A stretch of 64,000 nt of DNA from Metridium senile (GCA_949775045.1 OX459101.1:15523180-15587179); one strand, 5' to 3'; positions 25,062 to 37,399 are shown, counted from the stretch's first letter. The notes: generated by a model not told the origin, from the letters alone. Program-made: numbers and translations.

Positions 25062-25110
25062 CCGATCTAGTGAGTGAGCGAGTGAGCGAGTGAGCGAGTG
25101 AGCGAGTGAC
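25062..25110. repeat. (GAGTGAGC)n microsatellite
   Basis: About five units of gagtgagc. Confidence 0.85.
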
Positions 25111-25164
25111 ACTTCCGGTTCAAAAGCCCCATCCCAATAACTCGAGGATTTGCAATCCACGAGT

Positions 25165-25310
25165 TAAAAATGGTAACCCATCGAGTTGATTTTTCATGGA
25201 CACCACATAGGATCGCGGGCGCGCACGTCTGTAGAACGTGCCCATCGCGATACTGATTGGCTGTTACATTTCGGCGGGAACGAAAGTGACGCGTGCGCTA
25301 AATAGCACTA
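25165..25310. repeat. S-type insertion, diverged copy
   Basis: atggtaacccatcgagttga and the attggctgttac...ggcgggaa end match the copies at 5.1 and 9.35 kb. Nothing else between 24.66 and 25.88 kb is recognised. Confidence 0.55.
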
Positions 25311-25880
25311 GATCAACAAAGCAAAGTTGTTCTTTTATCGACAAAAAAGTCAAACAAACAACAACAAAATAGTACTTGCTAATAGCAGAGCTTTCATTAA
25401 TACAAAATATGAACGGAGAAAGATGAACTTCGAAGAACATAAAGAGAGTTTTGATCGAAGAAGAACATAAACTTGAAGGACACAAAAACGAAGAAATTAT
25501 ACTAAAGAAAAGCAAAAGACTGATTACAAAAGATCAAGAAAACGTATTTTCCTTCGCGGAAGAATAGATCTAGATCTGACAGCAATTTAAAATTGATAAA
25601 GAAGCGACCTTGTTTGTTATGAAAACTGTCTTCAAATCGCTTCCCTCGGCACAGTTTATTGAAGGATTTTCAAGCTTGGCAGTTGAACTATGAACAATGT
25701 TTAATCCATCAAAGTTCAAGTACATAACTTCCTACATCTATTCGTCAAAATATGATCAATGTCATTGAAGAAAGAAAACCTCAAGAAAATAATCACCGAT
25801 AAAGTAGGTTCAAGTGTTTTTATTATCCATGGTTCAAGATTATCATTTGTTTCAAGTTTTTGAGAGACAAAACTCAAAAG

Positions 25881-26130
25881 TTAGTTCAATCTTCATCTCG
25901 TTTCGTCGTAGTTTTCGTGTAAAAGTAGGGACTGTTTTGCAGTCTAAATTAGTTCAATCTTCAACTCGATTTGTCATAGTTTTTGTGTAAAAGTAGGGTC
26001 TGTTTTGCAGCCTAAATTAGTTCAATATTCAACTCGTTTTGTCATTGTTTTTGTGTAAAAGTAAGGACTGTTTTGCAGTCTAAATTAGTTCAATCTTCAA
26101 CTCGTTTTGTCATAGTTTTTCCTCATAAAC
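25881..26130. repeat. 68-69-bp tandem repeat, ~3.6 copies
   Basis: ttagttcaat recurs at about 25881, 25949, 26018 and 26086, each followed by cttcaactcg, tttttgtgtaaaagta and ctgttttgcag. Confidence 0.85.
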
Positions 26131-27496
26131 GGAAAACATCAAAGATGAATTGAAATACAAACATAATTTAAAATTGGTTGAATAACTTCTGTTTATTTAG
26201 CAATATTGACTATTTTATGGCTACTAAACGAGCATTTTTTAGTACTTTTTACTTCAAAGTCGTTAAATTTTTGTTTACAGAACAAAATTATGTTTTACAC
26301 AAGTTTTTCATAATAAAATACCTTGTTTTAAAATCCTTGTCTTTTCAAATCGATCTTGCATTGTGTTGGTAGAACTTATTCTTGAGGCTTTTAAATTCCA
26401 TTTCAAAATAACTTTTTGTTTTGTTTTGAACTGATTTGCCATGACTTCTTTTTAGTAAATCTAATACGATCAAAAGCGTGTTTTTTTTTTTACAAAGAAA
26501 TGTTTTAAAATGTCCTTTTTTCCTTTTAATACATAGTTACCATCCTATTGAGGTCTAGTCCAAATAATGTTTTTGTCAATTTGAAGCTCAAAATCTTGAT
26601 TTTTCTCAGCGTTTTGTCTTGTGTTATTTTGAAGCAAATTTGCCAAACATTTATAAATATTTACATTTACATATTTACAACATTTATATTTAACCGTAAA
26701 CATCAACAGAGTAGATTGTTGTTTTGTTTACTGCTATAAAAGTTTGTATATAGATATCAGTCAACAAGCTTTACATATTTACAACATTTATATTGAACCG
26801 TAAACATCAACAGAGTAGATTGTTGTTTTGTTTATTGCTATAAACGTTTGTATATAGATATCAGTCAACAAGCTTTACATATATTTACAACATTAATATA
26901 TTGAACCGTAAACATCAACAGAGTAGATTGTTGTTTTGTTTACTGCTATAACAGTATGTATATAGATATTAGTCAACAAGCTTTACATATTTATAGTATT
27001 TATATTGAACCGTAAACATCAACAGAGTAGATTGTTGTTTTGTTTACTGCTATAAAAGTTTGTATATAGATATCAGTCAACAAGCTTTACATATTTACAA
27101 CATTTATATTGAACCGTAAACATCAACAGAGTAGATTGTTGTTTTGTTTACTGCTATAAAAGTTTGTATATAGATATCAGTCAACAAGCTTTACATATTT
27201 ACAACATTTATATTGAACCGTAAACATCAACAGAGTAGATTGTTGTTTTGTTTACTGCTATAAAAGTTTGTATATAGATATCAGTCAACAAGCTTTACAT
27301 ATATTTACAACATTAATATATTGAACCGTAAACATCAACAGAGTAGATTGTTGTTTTGTTTACTGCTATAACAGTATGTATATAGATATTAGTCAACAAG
27401 CTTTACACATTTATAGTATTTATATTGAACCGTAAACATCAACAGAGTAGATTGTTGTTTTGTTCACTAGCTGCTATAACAGTTTGTATATATACA

Positions 27497-28963
27497 GATT
27501 GGAAGCTTCAATTCAACAGTGAAAAATGTGAAGTTATGTCCATCACTAGGAAAAAGTCACCAGTTCTTCATTGTTATACACTTGATGGTCATGCACTCAA
27601 ACGATCTCAAGAGCAAAAAGACTTGGGAGTTGCCATCTCTTCCGATCTGAAGTGGACTAGTCATATTAACAAATCTGTTTCTAAAGGATATCGCATGCTT
27701 GGCCTTTTGAAACGCCATACAAACAAAGGGGACTTTGATGTTAATACAAAAAAGGCTCTATATCTGACCTTGGTTCGGCCCACGCTGGGTTATGCAAGTC
27801 AGGTGTGGTCAAACACTTCTGTTGGAAATCTCAAAACCATCGAAAGTCTACAGAGGCGCGCAACGCGGTATATTTTGCCAAACACCGAACTGTCCTATAA
27901 AGAAAGACTGTTGTCATTGAATATGCTTCCCTTAACCTACTGGCATGAAATGAATAACATTACATTATTCTACAAGCTTATCAATAAACACTATAACGTT
28001 CAACTCAACGAACTAATACAGTACAAGAATACTCGCACAACAAGACACAGCAGTAAATATGACATTAAGGTTCCATTATGTAAATCCAAATTATTTCAAA
28101 ATTCTTTTTATTGTGTACTACCAAAAATTTGGAACTCACGTCCTGTAGAAGTACGCTTAAGGACGTTCGCGGGGAATGCTCGCGCGCATCCTACTACGCA
28201 CAAAAACGCGCGGTGAGGAACGCCTGGGTGATTTTCTTTCTATAAGATAAACAAGCAGGCGTGCCGATTTTCGATGTTTGAAGCTAAATAACTCATAAAA
28301 ACGGTCGGTGACCCCCATTTTTTATCTTATAAATCAAAATAACTACTGAAGATAAGTCTTCGCTTAGTTTTTGAAAAAAATGACATTTTTTTATCACACA
28401 GAAAATCGGCTTTTTCACATTTTTTTTCACCCTCGAAAATGACAAAAAGCGGCCATTTTGTTCGAGACGTACGTTCTATTTCTCCAAAAAAGGTATTTAT
28501 TTTCTCATTTTGTGTCAAAAAATCGTTTATTTCGAAATATTATTAGTTTCAAAAACATTTCATGGCCCTCTTATATTATGACTGGCATTTTTTACTAATT
28601 TGTTTCCTTGTTTTTGCCACCAAGACAGTTCATCACGCAGCTTGCGAAAAATGCCGAAATTGCCGACTTTGAGGCCATTTTGCTCGAAAACAAGGTCGGT
28701 GACCCCCAATTTTTTTTAGCTTATTCGATGTGTCTAATTTAGTTTTATCAACTGACAAAGTCTCAGCAAATTGACATTTACTTTGCTTTTCCCCGCGAAC
28801 GTCCTTAAGCTCATCGAAATCTGTCTTAAAAAGAAAACTAACTGACTATTACACAGAAGCCTTAAAAAATACTTATGACATTGACTACTCTCAAACATGG
28901 AAAACAGTTTGCCCTAAATGTAGTGGCACAAACAATTTAAGCATGAGGCCATCATGCTGTTGA
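27497..28963 (+). pseudogene. LINE reverse transcriptase C-terminus, interrupted by a TTAA element
   Basis: The ORF carries WKLQFNSEKCEVM, KDLGVAISSDLKW, YLTLVRPTLGYA and LQRRATRYI, the thumb and downstream region of a CR1/Rex/jockey-type RT. The catalytic palm motifs (FADD) are missing because of 5' truncation. At 28157 the reading frame runs into a 644-bp insertion. Past it, the same frame resumes after one TTAA copy and goes on to a Cys-containing C-terminus (CPKCSGTNNL) and a stop at 28961. Apart from that insertion the C-terminal frame is open, so the LINE copy was young when it was hit. Confidence 0.85.
28161..28804. mobile_element. 644-bp TTAA-TSD element (piggyBac/Kolobok-like MITE)
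   Basis: Terminal inverted repeat ggacgttcgcgggg / ccccgcgaacgtcc, flanked by TTAA at 28157-28160 and 28805-28808. Removing the element plus one TTAA restores the LINE frame. Its 3' ~300 bp (tatcacac.gaaaatcg, gggacgtacg-like block, tttatcaactgacaaagtct) matches part of family R. No transposase inside. Confidence 0.88.
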
Positions 28964-30573
28964 TTATTATTTTGATTTATTTGTAATCAATTATTTTGTA
29001 ATTATTTCTTCTATGTATTATTATTTTAATCGAGCCACACATTCTTGGAGCCTGGCTCTGTTGCTGTGGTCTCCCACACATGTGCAAAGCATTATAAATA
29101 AATAAATATATAGATATCAGTCAACAAGCTTTACATATATTTACAACATTTATATTGAACCGTAAACATCAACAGAGTAGATTGTTGTTTTGTTTACTGC
29201 TATAACAGTTTGTATATATATATCAGTCAACAAGCTTTACATATTTATAGTATTTATATTGAACCGTAAACATCAACAGAGTAGATTGTTGTTTTGTTTA
29301 CTAGCTGCTATAACAGTTTGTATATAGATATCAGTCAACAAGCTTAATTTACATACTTACAACATTTATATTGAACCGTAAACATCAACAGAGTAGATTG
29401 TTGTTTTGTTTACTGCTATAACAGTTTGTATATATATAGATACAGTCAACAAGCTTTACATATTTATAGTATTTATATTGAACCATAAACATCAACAGAG
29501 TATATTGTTGTTTTGTTTACTGCTATAACAGTTTGTATATATATATCAGTCAACAAGCTTTACATATTTATAGTATTTATATTGAACCGTAAACATCAAC
29601 AGAGTAGATTGTTGTTTTGTTTACTAGCTGCTATAACAGTTTGTATATAGATATCAGTCAACAAGCTTAATTTACATACTTACAACATTTATATTGAACC
29701 GTAAACATCAACAGAGTAGATTGTTGTTTTGTTTACTGCTATAACAGTTTGTATATATATAGATACAGTCAACAAGCTTTACATATTTATAGTATTTATA
29801 TTGAACCATAAACATCAACAGAGTATATTGTTGTTTTGTTTACTGCTATAACAGTTTGTATATAGATATCAGTCAACAAGCTTTACATATTTACAACATT
29901 TATATTGAACCGTAAACATCAACAGAGTATATTGTTGTTTTGTTTACTGCTATAACAGTTTGTATATAGATATCAGTCAACAAGCTTTACATATTTATTG
30001 TATTTATATTGAACCGTAAACATCAAGAGAGTAGATTGTTGTTTTGTTTACTGCTATAACAGTTTGTATATAGATATCAGTCAACAAGCTTTACATATTT
30101 ATTGTATTTATATTGAACCATAAACATCAACAGAGTATATTGTTGTTTTGTTTACTGCTATAACAGTTTGTATATAGATATCAGTCAACAAGCTTTACAT
30201 ATTTACAACATTTATATTGAACCGTAAACATCAACAGAGTAGATTGTTGTTTTGTTTACTGCTAAAACAGTTTTTATATAGATATCAGGCAACAAGCTTT
30301 ACATATCTATTAAGTATTTATATTGAACCGTAAACATCAACATCTGAGTATTTCTTCAATTGTGAAATCAATAAAATCAAGTATAGGTATACTTTTGGAT
30401 TAGTGCATTAAACCTCAACAGAATCAATTAGTGAATGTTGTTTTGACTATATCATGTCTCTGAAATCTTAATGAGCCCAATGAGGTTTTGTGATGTAGGG
30501 ATATTTATAATTGAGAGAAAGTTTGTTTGTTGAAGAATTATTAGTTGACAATTGATTTTTAATTAATAACATT

Positions 30574-31589
30574 CAAGAGAGGATAAATAAGAGAGCGAAA
30601 CTCCTATACTAGCCCGCGCGCCATGTAAATTCACATCCGAGCTATTTTTAGTAACACCAAAACACCTTAGCTTACCCCCGTGCGTAACAAAATTGCTTTG
30701 TAGATTCACAGTTTTTACTTCGGACCGAGTTCAGTTTCTAGCTGTAAATTCGTAAATTTCTCGTACAAAAAAGGGGCAAAACACCGACAGCAATGTTATA
30801 TGCATTTGAGAAACAGGGGCGAGTCACAAAAACTACTTGTAGATCGATATAAACTAGAAAAGTGTCATTGAAAGCTGTAAAAAGACTACCGACTGGCACA
30901 GCAGTGCGTTGTCACTGCCGTTTGATCGTGAGAGATTGCTTTTATAATATCTTGGACACCTTGGATAAGGGATTTTGAGAAAGTAAGTATTCCAGCTTTT
31001 ATTCTTGTTATACTATAAAAAACAAAATACATTGTTTTTGAATGTTCAAAGCCGTATACAAAGTTGGCGGCACTGATGTTTGACAGCACTTCAGCTTCGT
31101 AAACTCATCTTTCTCAACTATCTTCATACTTAAGGATTGATGAACTAAGGATCCCTGATTGATTATAATGATGGATCTTACCATGATGATACTACAGAGT
31201 ACTACTATCTTCGTGGAAAGCAGAGAAACTGCAAGTTTATACAAAATTCGCCGAGATGAAAGTTTGCCGTGCAAAGTGAACAAAAAAATAACTTTTTCAT
31301 TCTTGTAGAGAGAGAGAGCTGAAGGTAAAAATCAGCTCGTATTTATCAATTTATTAAAACTTTGTTTCTTTGTCAAGACTGATTTATATTTTTGATGGCC
31401 TTTTCTTTCGAAAAAACGCTTATTTTCATGAAAAGTTTTCAACAATTGTTTTGATCTACCAAGCAATTTTGTTACGTACGGGGGTAGGGTAAGGTGTTTT
31501 GGTGTTACTAAAAATAGCTCGGATGTGAATTTACATGGCGCGCGGGCTAGCTAGTATAGGAGTTTCGCTCTCTTATTTATCCTCTCTTG
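30574..31589. mobile_element. 1016-bp element with ~137-bp TIRs and 7-bp TSD
   Basis: Left end caagagaggataaataagag and right end ctcttatttatcctctcttg, with inverted similarity continuing about 137 bp with few mismatches. TAACATT flanks it on both sides (30567-30573 and 31590-31596). The internal 740 bp has no recognisable protein. The superfamily is uncertain: hAT would normally give 8 bp. Confidence 0.85.
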
Positions 31590-32339
31590 TAACATTACAA
31601 TACACATGGAAGATACAAATTCAATCATATTGTCAATGTTAAACCATTTATTGATAAAAATATGAAGTTTCGCTCTGTTATTATAAGCAAGAGATGTTTG
31701 AAACAAAATGATGACTGCATGTGTACAAAGGCTACTGAAAGCTGTCTAATACTGTCCCTTGATTTGCAAGTACAAGGAGAACTATTTCTGTAAATTACAT
31801 TTTAAATGAAAAGAGTCTCCAAGTTAAATTCTAGAATCATCAATAAATTTGATTGCTAGCAAAGTCCTAATAGTTAGTAGTACTTTTTAGTTGATTAGTC
31901 TATTTGTACTAATTATGTTGAGGGACACCACAGATGTTCCATTCCCCATAGTGGTAACTGAAAGTAAGTTCTCCTTTGCTGTACTTGTAAACAAAAGGCA
32001 AAGTCCTTCACTTCGTCAACTAAAACGGAAACTTCTCATGCCTGCAGTCAATCTCCTTTTAAGCAATGCCATCACCTCGGGTCCTTGAAATCCACTGAGC
32101 AGAGAAAACAACTCTTTAACTAGACGGATAGAAGTAAGAGAAATTACCTCTACCTTACGGTTTTTACTATGATAACAAAACGGTGGTGCGAATTAAGCCA
32201 TCGCTGCATTTGACGACGCGAGCAACTAAGTCGAAAAAAGCTCGCGGGATCGTTCTATGTATTTCTGCATAAAAAAGGCCTTCGTAAAGATCTTCGCCCA
32301 GTTAAACGTCGGTTAATACTATTCAGCCATATTTGTACC
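31590..32339. other. Non-coding intron sequence
   Basis: No supported gene; a 65-aa plus-strand ORF at 31.9 kb lacks motifs. Confidence 0.35.
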
Positions 32340-32630
32340 TCATCCATTAGTAGTGATCGTGGTTTTATAGCTCTTTCTAGCACTGTTGTTGCAGTGGGTT
32401 TGCATGTTTTTGCAAAAATCCCATAGATCACATAGTTCGCCAACGGCAAACTCGATAAATCTTTCCTTCTGCTCAGATTCTGGAACTTCAAGAACAATCA
32501 GACATTGCTTAAGTCTATCTCTGAATCCCTCAGCACTCTTTTGAAGGCTTTCCTCGAAGTAATCTTCACGATCATCGACTGCATTTTCAAAATCTCTACT
32601 CAAAACATCCGCCATTTTGTTCAATGACAA
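32340..32630 (-). CDS. Small acidic ORF, unrecognised (possible single exon)
   Basis: 96 codons from an ATG at 32630, with a second Met in stronger context (aaaATGGCGG) starting MADVLSRDFENAVDD. The product is acidic, predicted mostly helical, and contains heptad-like stretches (EDYFEESLQKSAEGF; ESEQKERFIEF). Codon use and composition look more protein-like than neighbouring frames. It lies antisense inside the mosaic gene's large intron. No family is recognised; it may be the first exon of a small nested gene or a repeat-derived ORF. Confidence 0.35.
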   Translation of the reverse strand: MSLNKMADVLSRDFENAVDDREDYFEESLQKSAEGFRDRLKQCLIVLEVPESEQKERFIEFAVGELCDLWDFCKNMQTHCNNSARKSYKTTITTNG

Positions 32631-33275
32631 CTAGATTAGCGCGCGTAACCGCTGAACAAAAATAATGGCGAGCATTCTCGATTTTGCGTGCGTTTTTGGC
32701 CACCGTGAGCCTTGGCATTGGCAAACGCGCCAAAAATAGAACTTGTCACGTTAGTGTGTCGTGACACAAAGTCACGAAATTCGTGCGAATTGACATCAAA
32801 AATAAAATCTAAAACTTAAAAAATTGTTTGGTTTGGGTATTTAGTCAACAATTCGTTATGCACAAAAAGTATCTTTTTCATAATCTTTAGCAAAAATCTT
32901 GATAAATATAGTTGACTTAGCTTATAGTCGAATATATATGTATATATCCCAGATTAATATTTCTCGTTTTTTTCTTGAGTAACCTTGAACAGTAAGAAAT
33001 AGTATTTCTTTCACATACTATCAAATACGCCTACGTCATCACGTACAGTTTTTATGACCCGTGCACAAAAACTATAAACTGGGAGCTCCGCTATTAGGTA
33101 TTACCTAATTTGTATATTAACAGAACATGAGACAAGGTATCGGGTATACACCATGACCTAGGACCAGGGATTAACTTACAATGTTTTATTTTCATTGGCG
33201 TAAAGAGAGTCAGTTTTCATTGATAAGTTAATCCCTCTTGAGTGATCAGCGTTAATCCTTTTAAACTAAAAGTTG
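32631..33275. other. Non-coding sequence
   Basis: Possible promoter side of the small minus-strand ORF (gcgcgcgtaacc near 32640). Nothing else recognised. Confidence 0.3.
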
Positions 33276-34041
33276 CCAGTCCGGTATACAGTCTTATTTG
33301 GCGAGATATCTAATTAGCGAACTGTCCAATCAGGTACCGAGGTTTTGCCGTTACGTCATAGCACGTCACAAACATTAACGAAATCAAAACATCCAAGATG
33401 GCGGCCGCGAAGGCGGATTGCAAATAATATGATCTAAATCTCGTGTCTTAGTCAAACTGCCGTAAATATTCCTACGTTTTTAGGAAATGGACATTTATGT
33501 TTAACCTTCGGGGTGTATGAAATGTATTGTTCAGCTTTATAGGGCGTTTTATCGTTGGAAAGACAGTGGTATAATTTACTTCAAGATCGAATCATGTCAA
33601 ATCAACGCGCGCCGGTGAATTTTAACGTCCTCAGTAATCGTATTCAGAATGCTTAAAGGTTCTTATTGTTTTTTTTCCCTGGTTTCATACACTTCTTAAT
33701 AGTTCACACAAATACAAGAAGGATGGAGAAGTGAGGTAAGGCTTATCTTGCCTAATTGTAATATTTCTTGACTTGAGCAATAATTCAGTTCGTTATGCAA
33801 TTCGAATCTGTTTATAATGTTATTTTTCATTGCTTTAGGCCAATACTCACTGAAAAATATTCGTTTTAAAAGGATAAATTGAATGTATGAAGCATATTTA
33901 ATAAGGTTATTATTTTCTAAAATTGTCAGCTTGCCCTGGATTAGTTAGATTCGCTTTGCCTTATGCTTATCTTAATTATGCACTGCCAAATATATTCTCA
34001 AACCCTGTCTTGCTTTTATTAAAGCATTCAATACTAAGAGG

Positions 34042-34178
34042 TTATTAACCGAGCGCGAGGTCTGTATGGAAAATATCAGACCGAGGTCTTGACAGTACGG
34101 AACGAGCGCAGCGAGGTCCGTACAAAAAAGACCGAGGTCTGATATTTTACATACAGACCGAGCAAGCGAGGTTAATAA
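34042..34178. repeat. 137-bp hairpin with cgag-rich stem (copy 1)
   Basis: ttattaaccgagcgcgaggt and its inverted partner ending gcgaggttaataa enclose a second stem (atcagaccgaggtct / agaccgaggtctgat). It sits 5 bp from the TIR element at 34183. The same arrangement recurs, inverted, at 44295. Confidence 0.8.
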
Positions 34179-34182
34179 TTCG

Positions 34183-35350
34183 TTTATTATATGACTATTT
34201 TAAAGAGAGAAAGTAATATTTTTTTTTTGATATATTACGACGCGCGTTGCTTTCGAATGGCTTCCCAGTAGTTTTACTGAAAAAGAGCGGGTTGAAACCT
34301 GTTGAAACCGGTTTTCATTCATGTGACGGCTGCCTAGCTCAACGAACTTACATAAATTGTAATGCCAAAATATTAAAATTACTGCAGCTTTCTTCATCAT
34401 TCCAAATCAAAGACCGTTTGGTTTTGTTTATATCTCAACATCAAAGAAAGTCAAGAAACAAAAAAACAATTTTATAAAGAATTTTAGCTGACATAAACAA
34501 GTGAACTTCGATGGATGTTGAAACGAGTTGAAATTCGTCGGTCTTGTGGACGTTTGCATCGAGAAATAGAGCCTACGGAAGCTTATTTTTCGATAAATAA
34601 TAATAAGAACTTTAATCAAAATCATCGTCAACTGCAGTTGACGGAATTAATTTGTCTGTGTCATAATTTATGAAGAAGATGAATTGAAAGCATGAGGATC
34701 GCTGACAGGACTTTGAATCAAATAAACCGACCTTTTCTAAGATGTTTGAACCTTTTGTATGCAGAAAAAGAAAGACAATAACACTTTTTGACTTCAAAAA
34801 CGTTGTTAACTTTAGTAGACAAACTTATTGTGAATTTAAAAGCTTTTTAAAAGTGAATGAAAAACAACGACATATCGGCAACAATTCAACTCGCCGCCGT
34901 CGGGTGTTGTTTACAAGGATAGATGAAAACTAAAAGTATACTTTTCAACTATTATTGAGGTATGTAAACGAATGTTATGTTCTTTAGAGAATTAAAAACA
35001 ACTTTTGTGTATTCTTTCAACCTTTTGTGTATTCTCTCAATAATTTTTTGCAATATTTCTTATTTGATTTTCTCAACTTTTGCTTGTCAAAATGTTTCCA
35101 AATACTAGGAATGCTCGCCACTTAGCCTTTAATTTTCTCTCAGTCGGTTTTTGTTTATTTTATCGCATTCTGTAAAGACAGAAAGACAACAAAGTTTGAA
35201 TCTTGCGCGAAAAAAAAACGCGAAGCTTACTACATCCGGGACACAGGTCCGGCAGATAAAAAATATAGCCCGTGGTCCGTGATACGCAAAATACAGCCCG
35301 CGCGCGAGCCAATCAGATTGCACGAAATTAACCAGTCATATAATAAATAA
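34183..35350. mobile_element. ~1.17-kb MITE with tttattatatgact ends (family T), copy 1
   Basis: tttattatatgact at the left end pairs with agtcatataataaata at the right. Most of it aligns, inverted, to 43340-44291 (shared blocks: actgggaagcca, gcaacgcgcgtcgta, tgttgtttacaagga, caactattattgaggtatg). It sits inside the 33276-38827 element. A third, diverged partial copy is at 37080-37375. Confidence 0.7.
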
Positions 35351-35948
35351 GCTTATTAAAAATTTGTTCACAATGGATTTTTCAACATATTCACCATGAA
35401 AAAAAACTTTTGACTCACACTGTAAATCCATTCAATCATAAATTATTTGTTATTTCTGTAATTCAATTGACAAGATATAAATGAATAATCAACAAACATG
35501 CAAAAACAATATCATAAATTTAATTTTTTTTAAGTGACTTCATTTTCTTTACATCCTGCAGCTGTTTTATCTGAAAACAAATGGACATACAATTATATTA
35601 GACATGGAATTGGTAATAAAGTGACAAATAAGAACACAAGGCAGTGACTGTCATTGTTTTTAAATCATTTTTACTGATAACTCATCCTGATAAATTGGAA
35701 AGGGCTAACCTCTTTTATCTCTTATTCACACTTATAGAAGCAGTATAATTAGCATACTAGAACGATTTCACATAACTCAAGTTTTATATGATAATGAGTT
35801 TTGTTATATGCAGATGCGAAAATCAATGAAGTGTGATATATTGTTAACAAGCACATTTTTTAGAATCAGCTTTTATTAACAAATGCAAATATTTTTTAGA
35901 GAACATCAGAAAAATAAACATAACAAATTCTTGTAATTAATATTTTAT

Positions 35949-36413
35949 TCAGCTTTTCTTTTCTAAGTTTTTCTCTATCTTAGAGAGAAGAGAGCTAACC
36001 CTATCCATCGTAGACACAGCTTTTTCGCACATTTCCTTGTGAGCGCCCTGTGCCTCTTTTGCGATGTCAATTTTTCTCTTCTTTACTGCAACAGGTGCAG
36101 TTCCTCCCTCCGCCTCGCTGTCTAAGGAATAATTTATTGTCAAATAGTTATCTTCCATTTTTCTCTTAATACGGTTTTCCGCAATACGTTGACTGGCCGT
36201 TTGAGGTTTTACGTGCTTCATTTGTTTTTTAACCAAAGTTGAAGTCTCCACGGCTATTGATGCGGATTGCGGAGGTGTTGTAGTGGTGGTGGTTGATGAT
36301 GATGTACGTAGCACATTTTTAACGATATTGCGCATTCTCTGTATCAATCGGTCAGCTGAACAATCTAAGTAAAGACGCACTACATGTTCGGGTAAACTTG
36401 CATCCAGAACTCT
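35949..36413 (-). CDS. Unrecognised nuclear-type protein, terminal exon
   Basis: On the minus strand a cacgacag acceptor opens an exon of about 154 codons in phase 0. It begins RVLDASLPEHVVRLYLDCSA, has a Ser/Thr/Pro-rich linker, basic clusters (RIKRKMED; VKKRKIDI) that could be nuclear localisation signals, and ends in a helical, coiled-coil-like tail (MDRVSSLLSKIEKNLEKKS). The stop overlaps an AATAAA poly(A) signal (tgAATAAAa). The likely preceding exon is at about 38552-38638. The gene lies wholly within the TIRs of the 33276-38827 element, so it may be that element's own gene. I do not recognise a family. The basic and coiled-coil features suggest DNA or protein binding, but this is inference. 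Confidence 0.6.
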   Translation of the reverse strand, partial: RVLDASLPEHVVRLYLDCSADRLIQRMRNIVKNVLRTSSSTTTTTTPPQSASIAVETSTLVKKQMKHVKPQTASQRIAENRIKRKMEDNYLTINYSLDSEAEGGTAPVAVKKRKIDIAKEAQGAHKEMCEKAVSTMDRVSSLLSKIEKNLEKKS

Positions 36414-37079
36414 CTGTCGTGCAAAAGACAACACAGTTAAATAAAGGTCCGTGCTTAGTTCTATTTCACTCTAGTGTTAAATGGGATGATGTAACTTCAC
36501 ATATGAGACCTAAAATATGTAACTTTAATTAGACGAATAATGCACAAAATCTATTGTTTTCCATTGTTTAATTAGTGCTATCCAGTAATCATTAAATAGT
36601 ATTGTTAAATATATAATGGGGTAATTGGCTGTACTCTTAGTGGTACTATCAAAATATAGTACACTCGCTTTTATTTTCGCTAAGATGGATGCATATTGTT
36701 TATTCATGCATTTTTGTCTGTATAGCTGCTTCGGATTCAAATGGACTTCATTCTAGCTATTTTAACCTCAAAATTCATCTGAAGATTGACATCATTCTTG
36801 TCTTGTGATTCACAGTGAGAAATGTTGACATTTAATCTAGAGGAGTTGATTGAAAAGTTGTAGAGAAAATATGAATAAAAGAGTAATAAATATGGGTTAG
36901 AGACTGATGTGAGTGCCATACCGGCAAATACACGCACGTGCTGGCTGTAGAATGAACGAGAAATCAAATACAGCACGAGGTGATTGCCGAAAATAAGGAA
37001 ATGTGAGTATATATTTCCAAAACATGACAAGAAATTAAGCAAACGAAATCTTTTTCAGCCCAACATGAATGTAAAATAA

Positions 37080-37375
37080 CTTTAACATACCTCAATATAG
37101 CTGTTCAAAAATGCTGTGTTTTTCTCTCTCTAATTTGTAAACAACATGGCGTTGAGTTGAGATGGATTCACTTGTTTGTGTCTATATTCCTTTCTAAAAG
37201 CTCATTTTCGTTTCTACGACGTTGAGATATATCAATAAAACTTTTTGTCTTTACATTTCAATTTGAAATGATGAAGAAAACTTCAAAAATTGTATGTATT
37301 TTGGTCTTACAATGTTGGTAAGTTTGTTGAAAACAGCCATCGGTTTCATGATCAACCCGCGCTTGTTCAGTAAAA
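37080..37375. repeat. Partial diverged copy of family T
   Basis: catacctcaatatag, ttgtaaacaacatggcg, ttgagttgag, aagtttgttgaa and the caacccgcgctt...cagtaaaat end match 43.72-44.22 kb. Confidence 0.55.
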
Positions 37376-37399
37376 TTACATCACTTTATCTCGAAAACA

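Larger units (their letters stand above)
27492..29105 (+). mobile_element. 5'-truncated non-LTR retrotransposon inserted in the satellite
   Basis: The satellite breaks after gtatatata and resumes with tatatagatatcag, giving a likely short TSD (tatata). The insert begins inside the RT C-terminal region and ends with a gcattataaataaataaa tail, as expected for target-primed reverse transcription. Confidence 0.8.
26640..30350. repeat. ~105-bp satellite-like tandem array, ~20 units, split by a LINE
   Basis: Units contain gaaccgtaaacatcaacaga, gattgttgttttgttta, ctgctata, atagatatcagtcaaca and agctttacata. About 8 units lie before 27490 and about 12 after 29105. Variants (acatactta, ctagctgctat, ccataaac) recur every few units, so the array has higher-order structure and homogenises in blocks. 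Confidence 0.9.
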
